DNA from: Paraburkholderia phenoliruptrix
Lineage (GTDB): Bacteria; Pseudomonadota; Gammaproteobacteria; Burkholderiales; Burkholderiaceae
DNA length: 64,000 nucleotides
Assembly (NCBI RefSeq): GCF_902859825.1
Contig: NZ_CADIKB010000006.1
Span: 124,001 to 188,000, forward strand
Direction: 5' to 3'
Part shown: in pieces, positions 36,661-46,087 of the stretch
How positions within the stretch are numbered: the stretch's first letter is position 1
Layout of the letters: the number at the start of each line of letters is the position of its first letter
Translations under genes and position numbers: made by a program
The notes under the pieces: model-generated
Databases searched by the model: none
The model's input: the letters and a program-made list of their open reading frames with translations, nothing else
Told to the model about the DNA's origin: nothing

Positions 36661-36768
36661 AAGACCTCCTCGTTTTCGGGTTAAGAAGACATGCTGCCCT
36701 GTGTGACAGCCAGCCGCCGCCGCACAGCGCGAGCCTCGTGTCCGGCGCTTGCGCCGGTGGCGCGCCCT

Positions 36769-37029
36769 TCAGGCCGCGCCGCGTTTGTCCGCGAGCTGAC
36801 CGACGATGCGTCCCGCGGCAAGCAGACCGCGATAGAGTTTCGCCAGATCGTTGCGGTCGAGCTCCGTTGCGCCGTGCGCTTCGCCCACGTTTTTCGCGGT
36901 CGCCTCCAGCGCCTCGCGGATCGCGGCAAGCCGCGGACCGCCTGCGGGGTCGGCGAGCGTCTTTTGCAGATCGTTGAAGTCGGCGGCGCACGCTTCGAGC
37001 GGTGCGTAGATGTTCGATGTCGGGGTCAT
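36769..37029 (-). CDS. hrpD6: HrpD6-like type III secretion protein
   Basis: This 86-residue soluble, all-helical protein contains the stretch CAADFNDLQKTLAD and a C-terminal LYRGLLAAGRIVGQLAD. It starts 7 bases after the SctD stop. In Xanthomonas the gene right after hrpD5 (sctD) is hrpD6, of about 80 residues, which is involved in Hrp regulation or secretion. The name is given from position and size; sequence identity cannot be judged here. Confidence 0.6.
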   Translation of the reverse strand: MTPTSNIYAPLEACAADFNDLQKTLADPAGGPRLAAIREALEATAKNVGEAHGATELDRNDLAKLYRGLLAAGRIVGQLADKRGAA

Positions 37030-37036
37030 GGGAACC

Positions 37037-38350
37037 TCACTTCGGTAGCGGCAAATAGGCGGTAGTGTTCGCCGCGCGGGTGGCGGGCGAGGGCGGCGTC
37101 GACGGAGTGTCCTCGACCGGCTGCATCACGCCACGCGCGGCGCCGCTCGTGACAATCTGCGAGCCGGCGGCAGGCGTGTCATCCGCAAGTCTGGCGCCGG
37201 CCGTTTGCTCGGCGCTGCTTTTCGCGGCGGCCTCGGCGTTGCCGTGCGTATCGGCGGGAGCGTTCGCAGCAGCGGCCGCCGACGCAGCCGGATCTTCCGG
37301 CAGCGTATAGATATGCTTGACGCCGTCGGGCGTCTGTCCGTACCGCACGTCGTCGGAGGACATCAGGAAGGAGAACGAAGGCGCCGAGGGCATCGTGTCC
37401 TCCGCTTGGGCAACGCGTACGCGCACGTCCTTCACGTTGTCGCTGAGATCGTGGCGCATTCGCGCAACGGCCGCTTCCACGTCGTGCGGATTCGCAGCCT
37501 TGCCGCTGATTTCGAAGGTGCCGCGCCCGGTGTACGCGACCTTGAGCCCCTCCAAGGCGAGCGAATCCGCGATATTGCGCACGTCGTTCTGCGCGATGTC
37601 GTAATGGCGCGCGATGCGGTTCGGCGACATCCGCATGAGCATCTTGCGCACTTGCGTGTCTTCATCAGCGGTCGCGACCATGCCGCTCACGGTCACCGTG
37701 GAGCCGCGCGCCTGTGCGTGCAGCTCCTTCAGATGCGCGGCGGCCAGCTCCAGATTCACCCGCTGTGCGAGGTCGCCGGCGTCGCGCGGCAACGCGGCGC
37801 GGCTGACCGCCGTGGTCAGCATCACCGAACCGATCACGAGCACCGCGCCGAGCATCGCGCAGGCGGACACGATGCCGGTCATTCTGCGGCGGCGCGAGCG
37901 CTCGGCGGCGCGGCGCGCTTCGTCCGGCTTCACAAGCAGCGTGGAGAGCAGATCGAGATCGCTCGGCCACGCGGCGTCGTCGGAGCCGATGCAGATGACC
38001 GTATCGCCGAACTGCATCGGCACGAACTCGAGCAGGATGACCGTGCCCGGCTCGTCATCGCCTTCCGATGCACGCACGTCGTCGGTTTTCGCCGCGTTGC
38101 TGTCGTGCCGGATGCTTTCGTTAGCGGCGAACCCGGACTCGACTTCGCCCTCTGACGCGGCCATGACCGGCGTCAAGCGGCGCGCGCTCACCACGCCGCC
38201 GGCTTCGACGACAAGCGACACCTCGTCGCCGCGCCAGTCGGAGATGCGGATGTCGGCATCGTCGTCCGCGCCGATCCGGTGCGCGCCGGCGCCAAGACGC
38301 AGTTCCGCGCCGGCATGCACGCCAGTCAGGATACGCAGCAGCTTCGTCAT
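37037..38350 (-). CDS. hrpD5: SctD inner-membrane ring protein (HrpD5/HrpW-Ralstonia type)
   Basis: This 437-residue protein has an N-terminal FHA-like domain (LLRILTGVHAGAELRLGAG, HRIGADDDADI) in the cytoplasm, a basic anchor RRRRMTGIVSA before a single membrane helix (about residues 170-195), periplasmic ring-building/BON modules (VSGMVATADEDTQV), and a Pro/Ala-rich C-terminal tail. SctD forms the outer part of the inner-membrane ring with HrcJ. It lies between hpaA and hrpD6 in the order seen in Xanthomonas. Confidence 0.88.
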   Translation of the reverse strand: MTKLLRILTGVHAGAELRLGAGAHRIGADDDADIRISDWRGDEVSLVVEAGGVVSARRLTPVMAASEGEVESGFAANESIRHDSNAAKTDDVRASEGDDEPGTVILLEFVPMQFGDTVICIGSDDAAWPSDLDLLSTLLVKPDEARRAAERSRRRRMTGIVSACAMLGAVLVIGSVMLTTAVSRAALPRDAGDLAQRVNLELAAAHLKELHAQARGSTVTVSGMVATADEDTQVRKMLMRMSPNRIARHYDIAQNDVRNIADSLALEGLKVAYTGRGTFEISGKAANPHDVEAAVARMRHDLSDNVKDVRVRVAQAEDTMPSAPSFSFLMSSDDVRYGQTPDGVKHIYTLPEDPAASAAAAANAPADTHGNAEAAAKSSAEQTAGARLADDTPAAGSQIVTSGAARGVMQPVEDTPSTPPSPATRAANTTAYLPLPK

Positions 38351-38497
38351 GGAAAGCCCGTTGAAGGAATGATGCGGCGCACGGCGGCACGCCTTTCGAC
38401 ACTTACTCTAGCCGCCGCCGATGACGTTCCAGCACACAATGCGAAGCGGATACATGGAAAGCGAAACTGCGCGCACAGGCGCCCCAGGCGCGATGCA

Positions 38498-39385
38498 TCA
38501 GCTGCGCCCGGCCGCCATGAGCGCCGCGCCGCGCTGCACGATGCGCACGTTCATCGCGCGCTCGCGCATGGGCAAGGTCGAGGGCCTGCCGTACGCGAGC
38601 AGCAGCAGCGGCAACAGCAGATTCAGCCTGCCGGCGCGGCTAATTCGTTCCGTGGATGCGCGGCCTTCCACGGGCGCATGGCAAGCGCCCGCGCCTCGCG
38701 TTCGCGACGCGTCGATGAGACGCTGCCGCCACGCGGCGAGGCTCGCATCGCCGGGTGCACCGGTGTGTAACTGCACGCCTAGCAGGTCGATGAAGCGTTC
38801 GTGCAGCAACGCGTCGAGCGGCGCGTGCGGACGCGCGGCGGCCTCGTCGCGCAAGGCGAGCAGCGTGTCGCACCAGAGGCGCGGCAGCGTGTCGTGGAGA
38901 TCGGTCGAAGGCGCTCGTGCCGCGACGAATGTCTGCAGTGCGTGAGGCGCTGCACGCGCGATCGCCGTGTGCCCGCCGCACGCGCGAAACCGCGGGCGCG
39001 GTGCGTGATCGTCGCCTTCCGCGCCATCGCGCCCGTCATGCGATTGACCGCCGCTGCCGCGCCCGCCGCCTGCGTCGCGCGTGATACGGACCGCGTCGCC
39101 GGCCTCTGACGCATGCTCGCTCGCAGCGTTGCCGGTCGCGACGAAGGGCCGCCGCCCGCCCGCGCGGTGCGCTGCCTGGCGCTTGCGCGCGTTGAGCCCC
39201 GCGAGCTTGCGTGCGAGCAGCGAACCGCGCAATGCCGCTTGCTGCGCGCGGCCATAGTTGAAGGTCGTCGTGCCGCGATACAGCACCGCGAAGCGGGGCA
39301 CGGCCGGCTGCTGCGAAGGTGCGCGAGCGGCATCCGCGTGCGCCGTTGGCGAGGCCGTAGCGACAGGTGTGACGACACGCGTCAT
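38498..39385 (-). CDS. hpaA: HpaA-like T3SS control protein
   Basis: This 295-residue protein starts at ATG 39385, overlapping the hrcS stop by 4 bases. It is Ala/Arg-rich with a basic segment (RKLAGLNARKRQAAHRAGGRR) that could be a nuclear-localisation-like region, and a C-terminal segment ending LLLPLLLLAYGRPSTLPMRER. The place between hrcS and hrpD5 is that of hpaA in Xanthomonas and hrpV in Ralstonia; HpaA is a secreted regulator of pilus and effector export. Assigned mainly by position, with matching length. Confidence 0.7.
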   Translation of the reverse strand: MTRVVTPVATASPTAHADAARAPSQQPAVPRFAVLYRGTTTFNYGRAQQAALRGSLLARKLAGLNARKRQAAHRAGGRRPFVATGNAASEHASEAGDAVRITRDAGGGRGSGGQSHDGRDGAEGDDHAPRPRFRACGGHTAIARAAPHALQTFVAARAPSTDLHDTLPRLWCDTLLALRDEAAARPHAPLDALLHERFIDLLGVQLHTGAPGDASLAAWRQRLIDASRTRGAGACHAPVEGRASTERISRAGRLNLLLPLLLLAYGRPSTLPMRERAMNVRIVQRGAALMAAGRS

Positions 39386-39645
39386 TGCGGCACCGCCGTG
39401 TGCATGATTTCGTTCGCGAAATGCAACAGCGCCGCCGCCGAAAACGGCGCGGCGATCACAATCGCTAGCGTGACCGCGATCAGCTTCACGCCGTGCGAGA
39501 GCGTCTGATCCTGCATCGACGTGATGGCCTGCAGGAACGACACGCCAAGTCCCACCAGCGCGGCCACGATCACAATAGGTAGCGAAATGTACATGCACAG
39601 CAGCATGCCCTGCGTCGTGAAGCGTACGAGCGTGTCGATATCCAT
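39382..39645 (-). CDS. hrcS: HrcS (SctS) export apparatus protein
   Basis: This 87-residue protein has two membrane helices and the family sequence pattern VRFTTQGMLLCMYISLP, VVGL-like VALVGLGVSFLQAITSMQDQTLS, and LIAVTLAI. It is part of the inner-membrane export gate with HrcR and HrcT. It lies between hrcR and hpaA in the operon. Length and pattern are typical. Confidence 0.93.
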   Translation of the reverse strand: MDIDTLVRFTTQGMLLCMYISLPIVIVAALVGLGVSFLQAITSMQDQTLSHGVKLIAVTLAIVIAAPFSAAALLHFANEIMHTAVPQ

Positions 39646-39683
39646 CTGCCGATCTCTCCGGTTGGCTAGCCAGCAGGGCCGCG

Positions 39684-40334
39684 CTAGCGATAGGTCATCA
39701 CGAGGCCGTGAATCAGAGTCGACCAGCCGTCCATCACGACGAACAGCAGCAGCTTGAACGGAATGGCCACGTTGGTCGGCGTCACCTGGTTCAGACCCAT
39801 GGCGAGCAGCACATTGGCGATGATCAGGTCGATGACGATAAAGGCGATGTAGAGCAGAAAGCCGATCTTGAACGCGTCGGTCAACTCGGTCAGCGTGAAG
39901 GCGGGCGCGAGCACGATGAGGTCGTTCTCGTGCAGGCTGGCGGCGGCGTCCTTCGGCCACACCACGTTCGCCGAGCGGATGAAGAAGCGTTTCTCGCGTT
40001 CGTTCGTGTGCTTCTGCAAGAACGTGCGGAACGGTTCGCGCGCGGCGCTGAACACCTGGATCAACGCCTGAGTGGGCTGGCCGGCAATGGCCTGCCCCTG
40101 CATGGACTGCATGGCCTGCATGCCGACCGGCGCCATCACGTAGAGCGACACGAGAATCGCGACGCCGTTGAGCACCATGTTGGGCGGCACCTGCTGCACG
40201 CCGAGCGCATTGCGCAGCAGGCCGAGCACGACGACGATCTTCGCGTACGAGGTGACGACCATCGCGACGAAAGGCACGAGGCTGATCGCAACGATGACGA
40301 TCAGCAGTCCCGTGATGTCACTGAACTGGACCAT
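39684..40334 (-). CDS. hrcR: HrcR (SctR) export apparatus protein
   Basis: This 216-residue protein starts at ATG 40334, overlapping the hrcQ end by 17 bases. Highly conserved SctR features are visible: FVAMVVTSYAKIVVVLGLLRNALG, QQVPPNMVLNGVAILVS and LLYIAFIVIDLIIANVLLAMG. It forms the periplasmic-facing pentamer of the export gate. Confidence 0.95.
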   Translation of the reverse strand: MVQFSDITGLLIVIVAISLVPFVAMVVTSYAKIVVVLGLLRNALGVQQVPPNMVLNGVAILVSLYVMAPVGMQAMQSMQGQAIAGQPTQALIQVFSAAREPFRTFLQKHTNEREKRFFIRSANVVWPKDAAASLHENDLIVLAPAFTLTELTDAFKIGFLLYIAFIVIDLIIANVLLAMGLNQVTPTNVAIPFKLLLFVVMDGWSTLIHGLVMTYR

Positions 40335-41673
40335 CGCCGTGCGCCATGCGCAGAATGCGGATGCCGAGATGGTCGCCCACGGTAACGAGTTCGCCGTACC
40401 CGATGGTCTGGCCATGCGTGACCAGCTTGAGCTGCGCTTCGGCGACCGGCGTCGGCAGTTCGAGCACATAGCCGGGGCGCAGCGCGTACAGTTGCGAGAG
40501 CGGCAGCGCGACGGTGTCGACTTCGAACTGGACGGGCAGATCGAGTTCGCCGATGTCGATCGGATTCGATTGCTGATCCGGCGCGAGCAGATCGTCCGGG
40601 CGAACGGGATCCAGCTCATCGGTCATGATGGGCTCCTTCGTGAGTGAAAGCCTGCGGCCTTCCAGGTTGACTTGCGCGTGTACGCGCATGAGGCCAGGCG
40701 AGCCCCAGGCCATGGTCGCGCTGACAGGCCGCGCGATTGGCGCGGCGTGGCCGCCGGCTCCCTCGGCTGCGTGGGCTGCGTGGGCTACGCCGGCTTTGTC
40801 GACATGACCCGCGCCGTTCTCCTGCAGCAGCGCGCGCAAATGGCCCGGCAGCGAACGCAGCAGGACGTCGCCCGGTTCGAGTGCGCGCAACGTGTCGACG
40901 GGCAGGCGCCGCGACCCGAGTATCAGACGTCCCGGCATCATGCAGCCGCCCAACTCCGATGCACTGGCATCTCTTCGCGACGAACTGTGCGCCGCAACAG
41001 CATTCGCCGTCCACGTGGCCGCCCGGGCGGCGTGCAAGGCTTCGAGCGCCTCGACGACGGCCGCCGCGACCCGCACGCGCGCGCGGTGCCGTGTTCCGTC
41101 AAGCGAGAAAGTGGCGTCGAATGCCGCGCTATTCCCGGCGTCGGCTTCCTTGAGCGCGTGCGACCCGCTGTGCGCAAGCTGCGCGACGTGCATGGCGCCA
41201 AGGCCGAGCGCAGCGAGGTGCGTAAGGAGCGGCGCGAGCAGCACGCCGGCGACCGCGGTCCGCAACGCACGCGCGGTGTCGCCGGGCACCGGTGCGCGCG
41301 AGCCGTCGGGCAGCGCGGCAATGGCGAGCGCGGGGAACGCGGCGAGATCGAACAGCACGCGGATCGCGCCGGCCGGATGGGCGAGATCGAGTACGCCCGG
41401 CTGTTCGAAAGATGCGCGCGTGTCATGGGCCTCGTCTTCCACGCTCGCTTGCCATTCGACGACAGCCGCGTCGCGCTCGAGACACTGCGCGCTGCCCGCA
41501 TGGCAGACGAGCCGCGCAAGGCGCGCCGTGAGCGGCGGCACGGCGGGCAGCGGCAGAGGGGCGATGGGTGCCGTATGTGCGGAGACATGCAAGCGGGCGT
41601 CCAGCGCGGCATGCGAGGCTGGCTCTTCGGCGGCAACATCCAGCCCTGGCATTTCGGCAATCGAATAACCCAT
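40318..41673 (-). CDS. hrcQ: HrcQ (SctQ) C-ring protein
   Basis: This 451-residue cytoplasmic protein starts at ATG 41673 (a TTG 15 bases further up is less likely). The C-terminal SpoA/SURF domain is clear: LDLPVQFEVDTVALPLSQL, YVLELPTPVAEAQLKL and VTVGDHLGIRIL. A second SpoA-like region (PGRLILGSRRLPVDTLRALEPGDVL) precedes it. It builds the sorting platform under the ring. The N-terminal half is Ala/His-rich and longer than in many homologues. It follows hpaP and overlaps hrcR. Confidence 0.9.
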   Translation of the reverse strand: MGYSIAEMPGLDVAAEEPASHAALDARLHVSAHTAPIAPLPLPAVPPLTARLARLVCHAGSAQCLERDAAVVEWQASVEDEAHDTRASFEQPGVLDLAHPAGAIRVLFDLAAFPALAIAALPDGSRAPVPGDTARALRTAVAGVLLAPLLTHLAALGLGAMHVAQLAHSGSHALKEADAGNSAAFDATFSLDGTRHRARVRVAAAVVEALEALHAARAATWTANAVAAHSSSRRDASASELGGCMMPGRLILGSRRLPVDTLRALEPGDVLLRSLPGHLRALLQENGAGHVDKAGVAHAAHAAEGAGGHAAPIARPVSATMAWGSPGLMRVHAQVNLEGRRLSLTKEPIMTDELDPVRPDDLLAPDQQSNPIDIGELDLPVQFEVDTVALPLSQLYALRPGYVLELPTPVAEAQLKLVTHGQTIGYGELVTVGDHLGIRILRMAHGDGPVQ

Positions 41674-41730
41674 GCGGCGTCGGTTCAAGGATGCGGCCTG
41701 CGTCGGCCGGGATCAACGATGGCGGCGCGC

Positions 41731-42420
41731 TCACCACACCGTCAGCTCGATGTCGCGTGGCGTGCCCCACGCGTTCAGCAGCGCAGCGAGCTCGCGTTCG
41801 AGCATCGCACTGTGGTCGAAGAGTAACTGCCGCGTTTCGATGCCGCGCGTGTCGAACCGAAGCGACAACCAGAAACGCGAAAGGGAGAGATACAGCGTCG
41901 TGTCCGGCAGAATGCGCTCGTCGAGTGCAATACGCACTTCCCAGTTGCCGGCGTCACCGATGGCCGGGTCGGCGCAGAAAGCCGCGACCTCTCGCGCGAG
42001 CGAGCGGGCCAGTTCGAGAAAGTGACCTTGCGTGCGAAAGAGGGCGTCGACGGCAGGCATCGTCGCCGCCGGCAAACGCTGCAGCAGCGCGTCGTGCGCG
42101 GCCATGGCGGCTGCCGATGCCAACGCGCCGTCCTCTGGCGCATCGGCCTCGGGGCCGGCGCTCGAATCGTGGGCGTGGCCATCCCGCTTGCGCAGCGCGT
42201 GCGCGCTGTTCCGGGCGTGTCCGCTTTCTTCGCCCGCACAGTCCGCTTGCGTTGCCGTCGCCGCTTCCTCGAATGACACGGGAGCGCGCTGCGCGCGCGC
42301 GCGGCGTACGAGGGCCGCGTAATCGAAGCGCCGCGCGCGCGCGGCGTCGGCATCGGCGGCGGGGCGCTCTCCGGCGTCCGAGGTAATGATGCGCAGCGGC
42401 CGCGGTTCGATAAGGGTCAT
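41731..42420 (-). CDS. hpaP: HpaP-type substrate-specificity protein (SctP)
   Basis: This 229-residue protein lies between hrcV and hrcQ, the standard place of hpaP (hpaC in Xanthomonas). The N-terminal half is disordered and Ala/Asp-rich. The C-terminal T3S4-like domain contains WEVRIALDERILPDTTLYLSLSRFWLSLRF split around residues 160-190. HpaP/HpaC proteins switch secretion from pilus to effector substrates by binding HrcU. The assignment rests on position plus the domain pattern. Confidence 0.78.
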   Translation of the reverse strand: MTLIEPRPLRIITSDAGERPAADADAARARRFDYAALVRRARAQRAPVSFEEAATATQADCAGEESGHARNSAHALRKRDGHAHDSSAGPEADAPEDGALASAAAMAAHDALLQRLPAATMPAVDALFRTQGHFLELARSLAREVAAFCADPAIGDAGNWEVRIALDERILPDTTLYLSLSRFWLSLRFDTRGIETRQLLFDHSAMLERELAALLNAWGTPRDIELTVW

Positions 42421-42449
42421 GAGCGTGAACGTGAATGACGCCGGCGCGG

Positions 42450-44546
42450 CTAGATCGTCACGCGGCCGAGCGGCTGCAGTTCGACGTGCTCGGCGAGTTC
42501 CTGATACGAGTACACGGCGAGCCAGCCGAGCCGCGCCTCGATCATGCGGCGCACGTAGCGGCGAATGTCCATCGACGTGACGAGCGCGACGCCGTCACGC
42601 GGCGTATCGCCGACAAAAGACTGGATCCGGTCGATCAGGAAACCGACTTCGTCGGGCGGCAGCGCGAGGAAGTTGCCCGTCGGCGTCTGCTTGATGGCCT
42701 GGCGGATATGCTGTTCGACCGGCAGATCGAACAGCACCGCGGGCAATTGCCGCCCCGCGCCCGCCGCGCGATGCGCGAGAAAGCGCGCGAGGTCCCCGCG
42801 CACATATTCGGTCAGCATCAGCATGTCCTTTTCTTTCGCGCCCCACACGACGAGACTCTCCAGAATATTGCGGACGTTGCGAATCGGAATCTGCTCTTCC
42901 AACAGCCGCCGCAGCACGTCGGCAATGCGCTGCGGCGGCAGCACTTTCTGCACTTCCGCGACGAGACCGGGATATTCGGCGTTCTGCTGATCGAGTATCC
43001 ACTGCACTTCCTGAATGCCGAGAAAGAGCGACGCGTGCTTGCGCAACATCGCCACGGAGGCATGCGCGATCACCTGCTCGGCGCGCCACGCCGGTTGCTT
43101 CGGCGGCAAGCTCTTTTCGTCGATCCACCATGTGGGCCCCGGACCGCCGTCGAGTCCGCGGCGCTTTTCAGCCCGCGCATCGGCGCCGGCGGCGAGCGTT
43201 TCGGCGTCGGCGGAAAGCGGCTCGCGCGTGCCGGTGAGCGCCGGGTCCGGCAGCATCACCTTGCCGGGCGGCAATTCGATCGCGCAATAGGGCACGTCGT
43301 GCATCAGCAGTTCGCAGCTCGATGCGGGCAATGCGTCGCTCGTCCACATCGTGATGCCGGGAAACGGCAAGCCGAGATACTCCTGCAGACGTGCGCGTTC
43401 CGTTTCAAACGAGCGGTCGAGCGCGGCGGTCGACAGGCGCGCGACCAGGTCGGGCGAAATACGCACGCCGAGCGGACAGGTGAATTGCGGCGCGCGCGTG
43501 AGGATGGCGGGCGTCTCCGCTTTCGAGCCGGCGCGCTGCATTGCGTTGACGGCTTCGCCGGCATGCGTCGTGGCCGCGGGCTTGCGCTTGCCGAGCCGGT
43601 GGCCGCAAAACGCGAGGATCGCCGCGAGCAGCAGGAACAGCGAACTCGGGAAGCCGGGCACGGCGGCGAAGCCGAGCAGCAGCAGGCTCGCGAAGTAGAG
43701 CGCGCGGGCGCTGGCCGAAAGCTGCCGGCCGATTTCGTCGCCGAGCGACAGCGGTCGCGCGTCGCGTTCGTCGGAGACACGCGTGATCATCACGCCCGCG
43801 GCCACCGAGAGCAGCAGCGAGGGAATCTGCGAGACCATCGCGTCGCCGACCGAGAGAATCGAAAAGCGGTTCGCCGCCTCGCCCGCCGACATGTCGTGAT
43901 ACGCGACGCCCACCGCAATGCCTGCAATGATATTGATCAGCGTGATGATGAGCCCGGCCACCGCGTCGCCCTTGACGAACTTCATCGCGCCGTCCATGCC
44001 GCCGTGCAGCTGGCTTTCGACCGCCAGCGTGGCGCGCTTGCGGCGAGCCTCTTCGGGCGTGAGCAGATTCGCGCGCAAATCGGCGTCGATGCTCATCTGC
44101 TTGCCGGGCAACGCGTCGAGCGTGAAGCGCGCGCCGACTTCGGCCACGCGTTCGGAGCCCTTCGCGATCACAATGAACTGCACGGTCGTGATGATGACGA
44201 ACACGACCATGCCGACCACGAGGTTGCCGCCCACCACCAGCTCGCCGAAACTTTCGATGATATTGCCCGCATCCGCATGCAGCAGGATCGACTTGGTCGA
44301 TGCAATGTTGAGCGAGAGACGGTACAACGTGGTGAACAGCAGCAGCGACGGAAACACGGAAAGCGACACCACGTTCGGCACATACATGGTCACCATCAAC
44401 AAGGTCACGCTGATCGTGATGTTGATGGCGAGCAGGATGTCGATGAGAAACGGCGGCAGCGGCAGGATCATCAGCGAGATGATCGCGACCACCAGCATCG
44501 CGATGCCGATTTCGCCGCCGGCGGGCAGCTTAAGTGTCTTGAACAT
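42450..44546 (-). CDS. hrcV: HrcV (SctV) major export gate
   Basis: This 698-residue protein has an N-terminal membrane part with about eight helices (IAMLVVAIISLMILPLPPF; SVFPSLLLFTTLYRLSLN) and the FHIPEP-like loop with GARFTLDALPGKQMSIDADLR split across about residues 140-160; the cytoplasmic nonamer-forming domain (about 360-698) follows. It starts at ATG 44546, overlapping hrcU by 17 bases. It is the central export gate that binds chaperone-effector complexes. Confidence 0.96.
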   Translation of the reverse strand: MFKTLKLPAGGEIGIAMLVVAIISLMILPLPPFLIDILLAINITISVTLLMVTMYVPNVVSLSVFPSLLLFTTLYRLSLNIASTKSILLHADAGNIIESFGELVVGGNLVVGMVVFVIITTVQFIVIAKGSERVAEVGARFTLDALPGKQMSIDADLRANLLTPEEARRKRATLAVESQLHGGMDGAMKFVKGDAVAGLIITLINIIAGIAVGVAYHDMSAGEAANRFSILSVGDAMVSQIPSLLLSVAAGVMITRVSDERDARPLSLGDEIGRQLSASARALYFASLLLLGFAAVPGFPSSLFLLLAAILAFCGHRLGKRKPAATTHAGEAVNAMQRAGSKAETPAILTRAPQFTCPLGVRISPDLVARLSTAALDRSFETERARLQEYLGLPFPGITMWTSDALPASSCELLMHDVPYCAIELPPGKVMLPDPALTGTREPLSADAETLAAGADARAEKRRGLDGGPGPTWWIDEKSLPPKQPAWRAEQVIAHASVAMLRKHASLFLGIQEVQWILDQQNAEYPGLVAEVQKVLPPQRIADVLRRLLEEQIPIRNVRNILESLVVWGAKEKDMLMLTEYVRGDLARFLAHRAAGAGRQLPAVLFDLPVEQHIRQAIKQTPTGNFLALPPDEVGFLIDRIQSFVGDTPRDGVALVTSMDIRRYVRRMIEARLGWLAVYSYQELAEHVELQPLGRVTI

Positions 44547-45651
44547 TGCGGCTTTCCAGGTTGTCGCGCGAGTCGCGCGTGGGCGTGCCGCCCTGGTTTT
44601 CCATGTGGCGTGCGCCGATCGCGTCGACCCAGCGCAGGATCGCGGCGACGGTCTCGAACAGTTCCTCGGGAATCGGCTCGTCGAGGCCGACCTTGTAGAG
44701 CGCACGCGCAACCGGCGGATTGCCGATGATCGGCACGTTCGCATCACGCGCGAAGCGCCGCAGTTGCGCCGCGCTTTCGTCCATGCCGCGCGCGATCACG
44801 AGCGGCAGCGGATGCTCGGCCGGCGCATAGCGGATCGCGACCGCGTAGTGCGTCGGGTTGACGATGAGCGCATTCGCGAAGCCGACGCGCTGCGCGGGCG
44901 CGGCCGAGGTCGCGAACTCGCGCGCGAGCTTCTTGCGCTCTGCCTTGATCTTCGGGTCGCCGTCCATCTGCTTGCGCTCCCGCTTGACTTCGTCTTTCGA
45001 CATCTTCAGCTTGCGCAGGAACAGCACGCGCTGCAGCTTGACGTCGACCACACCGATTACGATGAAGACCGCCACGGCCACAGCAAACACTTTGATCACG
45101 AGCGACCAGAAGAGCTTCGACAATTCCGGCAGCGGCTGATAGAGCGAACCGACGATCAACGGCAGAATCCACTTGATGGTGAACCACATCACCGCGCCGA
45201 TGATGGCCGCCTTGATCACCATCTTCACGAGGTCGATGACCGTGCGCCACGAGAAAATCCGCTTGACGCCGTCGACGGGGCTCACGTGCTTGAGATCGGG
45301 CACGACCGGCTTGGTCGCGATCTGAAAGCCCACTTGCGGCATCAGCGCGGCCACCGCCGCCAACGCCGCTGCCCCGACGCAGGGCACGATGACGATCAGC
45401 GCCTCTTTGCCGAGATCGAAGAGCTTGCCGAACATGAGCGGCTCGTCATGGCGGCCCGACGCGAATTCGAGCGCCGTGCTCACAATCGAGCGCAGCGCAC
45501 CGCCGAAGTTCGCGGCCGCGAACGCGAGCACGCCCACGACGGCGGCCATCGTCGCGGCATCGACGAGGTCGGTGCTCTTCGACGTCTCGCCGTCCTTGCG
45601 CGTGTCGCGCAGCCGTTTGTCGGTGGGCTGCTCGGTCTTTTCTTCGCTCAT
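44530..45651 (-). CDS. hrcU: HrcU (SctU) export switch protein
   Basis: This 373-residue protein starts with MSEEKTEQPTDKRLRDTRKDG, typical of the family. Four membrane helices (about residues 30-210) are followed by a cytoplasmic part with the autocleavage motif NPTH inside NALIVNPTHYAVAIRY (about residue 262). It is the first gene of the minus-strand T3SS operon; an exact hrpII box with a perfect -10 lies about 125 bases upstream. Confidence 0.96.
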   Translation of the reverse strand: MSEEKTEQPTDKRLRDTRKDGETSKSTDLVDAATMAAVVGVLAFAAANFGGALRSIVSTALEFASGRHDEPLMFGKLFDLGKEALIVIVPCVGAAALAAVAALMPQVGFQIATKPVVPDLKHVSPVDGVKRIFSWRTVIDLVKMVIKAAIIGAVMWFTIKWILPLIVGSLYQPLPELSKLFWSLVIKVFAVAVAVFIVIGVVDVKLQRVLFLRKLKMSKDEVKRERKQMDGDPKIKAERKKLAREFATSAAPAQRVGFANALIVNPTHYAVAIRYAPAEHPLPLVIARGMDESAAQLRRFARDANVPIIGNPPVARALYKVGLDEPIPEELFETVAAILRWVDAIGARHMENQGGTPTRDSRDNLESRNVQDT

Positions 45652-45776
45652 GAGTTCCTGCTCGGGTCACCGGCTGCGCGTCGTCCTGTTCTGCCTCGTC
45701 GCATGCGATGCCCGACGCGCGACGCTCCTTCGTAGCCCGACGGTAACGGGCCGTTCGCCACCGGGTGACGCGGATG

Positions 45777-45800
45777 CGAAGCCCGCATGCGGCAAACGAA
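45777..45800 (-). promoter_or_regulatory. hrpII/PIP box for the hrcU operon
   Basis: Exact TTCGT-N15-TTCGC on the minus strand, followed after 31 bases by TACCGT (45740-45745), a perfect YANNRT. It would drive the eleven-gene operon hrcU to hpaB. Confidence 0.85.
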
Positions 45801-45937
45801 GCGACGCTCCCGGCGCGGTGCGCGGTGCGCGGCGCGACGCGACAGGAGCCGGCGTGGCCCGGCGTGACAAGCGCGCGTTCGCCGCAATCTCATGCGAGCC
45901 GCCTCGCTCGCGACGCGCATCCAACCTGTTCGCGCGC

Positions 45938-45961
45938 TTCGCGTGGATCACGCTCGCTTCG
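45938..45961 (+). promoter_or_regulatory. hrpII/PIP box for the hrpB1 operon
   Basis: Exact TTCGC-N15-TTCGT, followed after 31 bases by TATCCT (45993-45998), one mismatch to YANNRT. It would drive hrpB1 to hrcT (and possibly hrcC). Confidence 0.85.
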
Positions 45962-46087
45962 TATCGCGCATGTGCCGGATTACCGCGGACGGTATCCTGG
46001 TGCATCGCTGCGCGCCGCACTGCCGATGCCTTGTTCGGCCGCGTGCGCAGTGCTTCGTCGACAAGTCCATCAGCAGGAGTTCTCGCC

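Larger units (their letters stand above)
45652..46087. other. Central divergent T3SS promoter region
   Basis: This 436-bp region separates the two core T3SS operons. It carries two back-to-back hrpII boxes, one for each operon, and no credible ORF. Confidence 0.8.

Noticed and set aside
42435..44729. 764-residue open frame on the plus strand
   Set aside because: It lies exactly opposite hrcV, which is certain; the translation is His/Arg/Gln-rich without motifs.
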